From an uncultured Clostridium sp. (GTDB lineage: Bacteria; Bacillota; Clostridia; TANB77; CAG-508), in assembly GCA_905203195.1 (NCBI GenBank), contig CAJKVD010000044.1, forward strand, positions 1 through 6,464: a stretch of DNA of 6,464 bases, written 5' to 3'. Positions 5,542 through 6,464 of this stretch are shown one piece after another; position 1 is the stretch's first letter, and every line of letters begins with the position of its first letter. The notes below the pieces were generated by a model that worked only from the letters and a program-made list of their open reading frames with translations, was not told the origin of the DNA and made no database searches. Position numbers and translations under genes: made by a program.

Positions 5542-6464
5542 TTATCTGAGTAAATTAATCCAATTATAAATAATTGATTTACTCATTGTAAAAGGATTTA
5601 ATTTTTCTACATTATTTTTAGCAATTAAATTTGTTGTAGCAAGTGTTTTGCCATTAAGAGTAAAGGTTGCTTCACCGATTTTTTGACCAGAATGAACTGG
5701 TGCAGAAACTGAATCAGGTAGGGTTATGGTTTGAGTAATTTGGCTATCTTTTCCTTTTTCTATTAATGCTCCACTATTGTTTTCTAAAACAATATCTATT
5801 TGAGATTTAACACCTTTAGAAACGTTTATGGTTTTTATTAAATCACCTTTATTGCCAAAACTTTTAAAGGAAAATTGTCCGAATCCATAATCTAATAATT
5901 TTTGTGCTTCGGCAAATCTTGTTTTAGTGCTTGGAGCTTTCATAATAACAGCAATTAAAGAAAGATTATCACGAGTGGCACTAGCGGATAAATTATATAA
6001 GGCTAAAGAAGTAGAACCTGTTTTTAGGCCTGTGGCACCTTTGTAGTTTTTAATTAATTTGTTGGTGTTTGAAAGTTGTGATTTTCCGTCACGTAAACTG
6101 TCCATCCAAATGGTTGTATATTTAGTAATGTCAGGATATTTATTTAACAATTCTCTTGACATAACAGAAATATCATAACTAGATGTAATGTGCCCATCTT
6201 CATCTAGGCCGTGGCAATTTTTAAAACATGTATCATTCATACCAAGTTCTTTTGCTTTATCATTCATCATTTGAACAAAAGCTTCTTCAGAGCCAGCAAT
6301 AAACTCGGCCATGGCTACTACGCAATCATTGGCAGAATTAACGCATATAGCTTTAAGCATATCATCAACAGATAATGTTTCTCTTGGATCAAGCCAAATT
6401 TGAGAACCTCCCATAGATGCAGCGTTTTCAGAACATGGAACAGAGTCTGTTAGAGAGATTTTTT
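5542..6464 (-). CDS. Serine-type D-Ala-D-Ala carboxypeptidase (PBP5/DacF type), N-terminus outside window
   Basis: The frame stays open from the stop at 5542-5544 to the right edge of the window, giving about 306 residues. The real start, signal peptide and SxxK nucleophile motif lie beyond 6464. The ATG at 6412-6414 is internal: 16 further in-frame codons upstream read KISLTDSVPCSENAAS, which leads into the family stretch MGGSQIWLDP. The second active-site motif SAN is at 6328-6336 and the third, KTG in GLKTGST, at 6016-6024. A PBP5_C-type beta domain follows, and the end NPFTMSKSIIYNWINLLR fits an amphipathic membrane-anchoring helix. The enzyme trims the terminal D-Ala from peptidoglycan stem peptides on the outer face of the membrane. 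Candidate paralogues are DacA, DacB and the sporulation-linked DacF; this fragment cannot separate them. Confidence 0.93.
   Translation of the reverse strand, partial: KISLTDSVPCSENAASMGGSQIWLDPRETLSVDDMLKAICVNSANDCVVAMAEFIAGSEEAFVQMMNDKAKELGMNDTCFKNCHGLDEDGHITSSYDISVMSRELLNKYPDITKYTTIWMDSLRDGKSQLSNTNKLIKNYKGATGLKTGSTSLALYNLSASATRDNLSLIAVIMKAPSTKTRFAEAQKLLDYGFGQFSFKSFGNKGDLIKTINVSKGVKSQIDIVLENNSGALIEKGKDSQITQTITLPDSVSAPVHSGQKIGEATFTLNGKTLATTNLIAKNNVEKLNPFTMSKSIIYNWINLLR

Noticed and set aside
6412..6414. ATG as the true start of the carboxypeptidase
   Set aside because: Family-like codons continue upstream in frame to the window edge, and a start here would omit the signal peptide and the SxxK motif.
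1..6464. CRISPR array, insertion sequence, tRNA or rRNA, toxin-antitoxin or defence system
   Set aside because: No repeat-spacer pattern, transposase, structural RNA signature or matching gene pair was seen; the window consists of known housekeeping-type genes.

Overview
The window is strongly AT-rich with AT-ending codons, strong AGGAGG-type ribosome binding sites and a Firmicutes-style gene set: SpoVS, separate FeoA and FeoB, an NrdD/NrdG anaerobic ribonucleotide reductase pair, and a PBP5-type D-Ala-D-Ala carboxypeptidase. This points to an anaerobic member of the Clostridia or a close relative. No species can be named. SpoVS suggests a spore-forming lineage but does not prove it, because the family also occurs in non-sporulators.

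Layout. Positions 23-286 hold spoVS with its own terminator (291-332). Positions 400-2560 hold feoA then feoB on the + strand, a ferrous iron uptake pair separated by 112 bases that contain a 19-bp RNA stem covering the feoB ribosome binding site. The feoB reading frame appears disrupted at about 2528: the last ten codons are off-pattern, and the expected hydrophobic C-terminus is readable one frame away, ending at 2589. Positions 2555-2615 carry clustered TTGTAACAA repeats and a 22-bp near-perfect dyad. A perfect 18-bp terminator hairpin follows (2662-2705), then a TATAAT box. Positions 2780-5465 hold nrdD and nrdG, 37 bases apart and probably one operon, closed by a hairpin (5472-5502) that also suits the convergent gene. 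Positions 5542-6464 on the - strand hold a carboxypeptidase gene whose start lies outside the window.

Functional picture. FeoA/FeoB import Fe(II). NrdG needs a [4Fe-4S] cluster to install the glycyl radical on NrdD, which then makes deoxynucleotides without oxygen. The two operons therefore fit an iron-dependent anaerobe, but the sequence shows no shared regulation. The neighbours spoVS and the carboxypeptidase look functionally unrelated to them. All gene families here are known. The points most worth a second look are the feoB frame disruption, the feoB translation-blocking hairpin and the phased repeat/dyad downstream of feoB.
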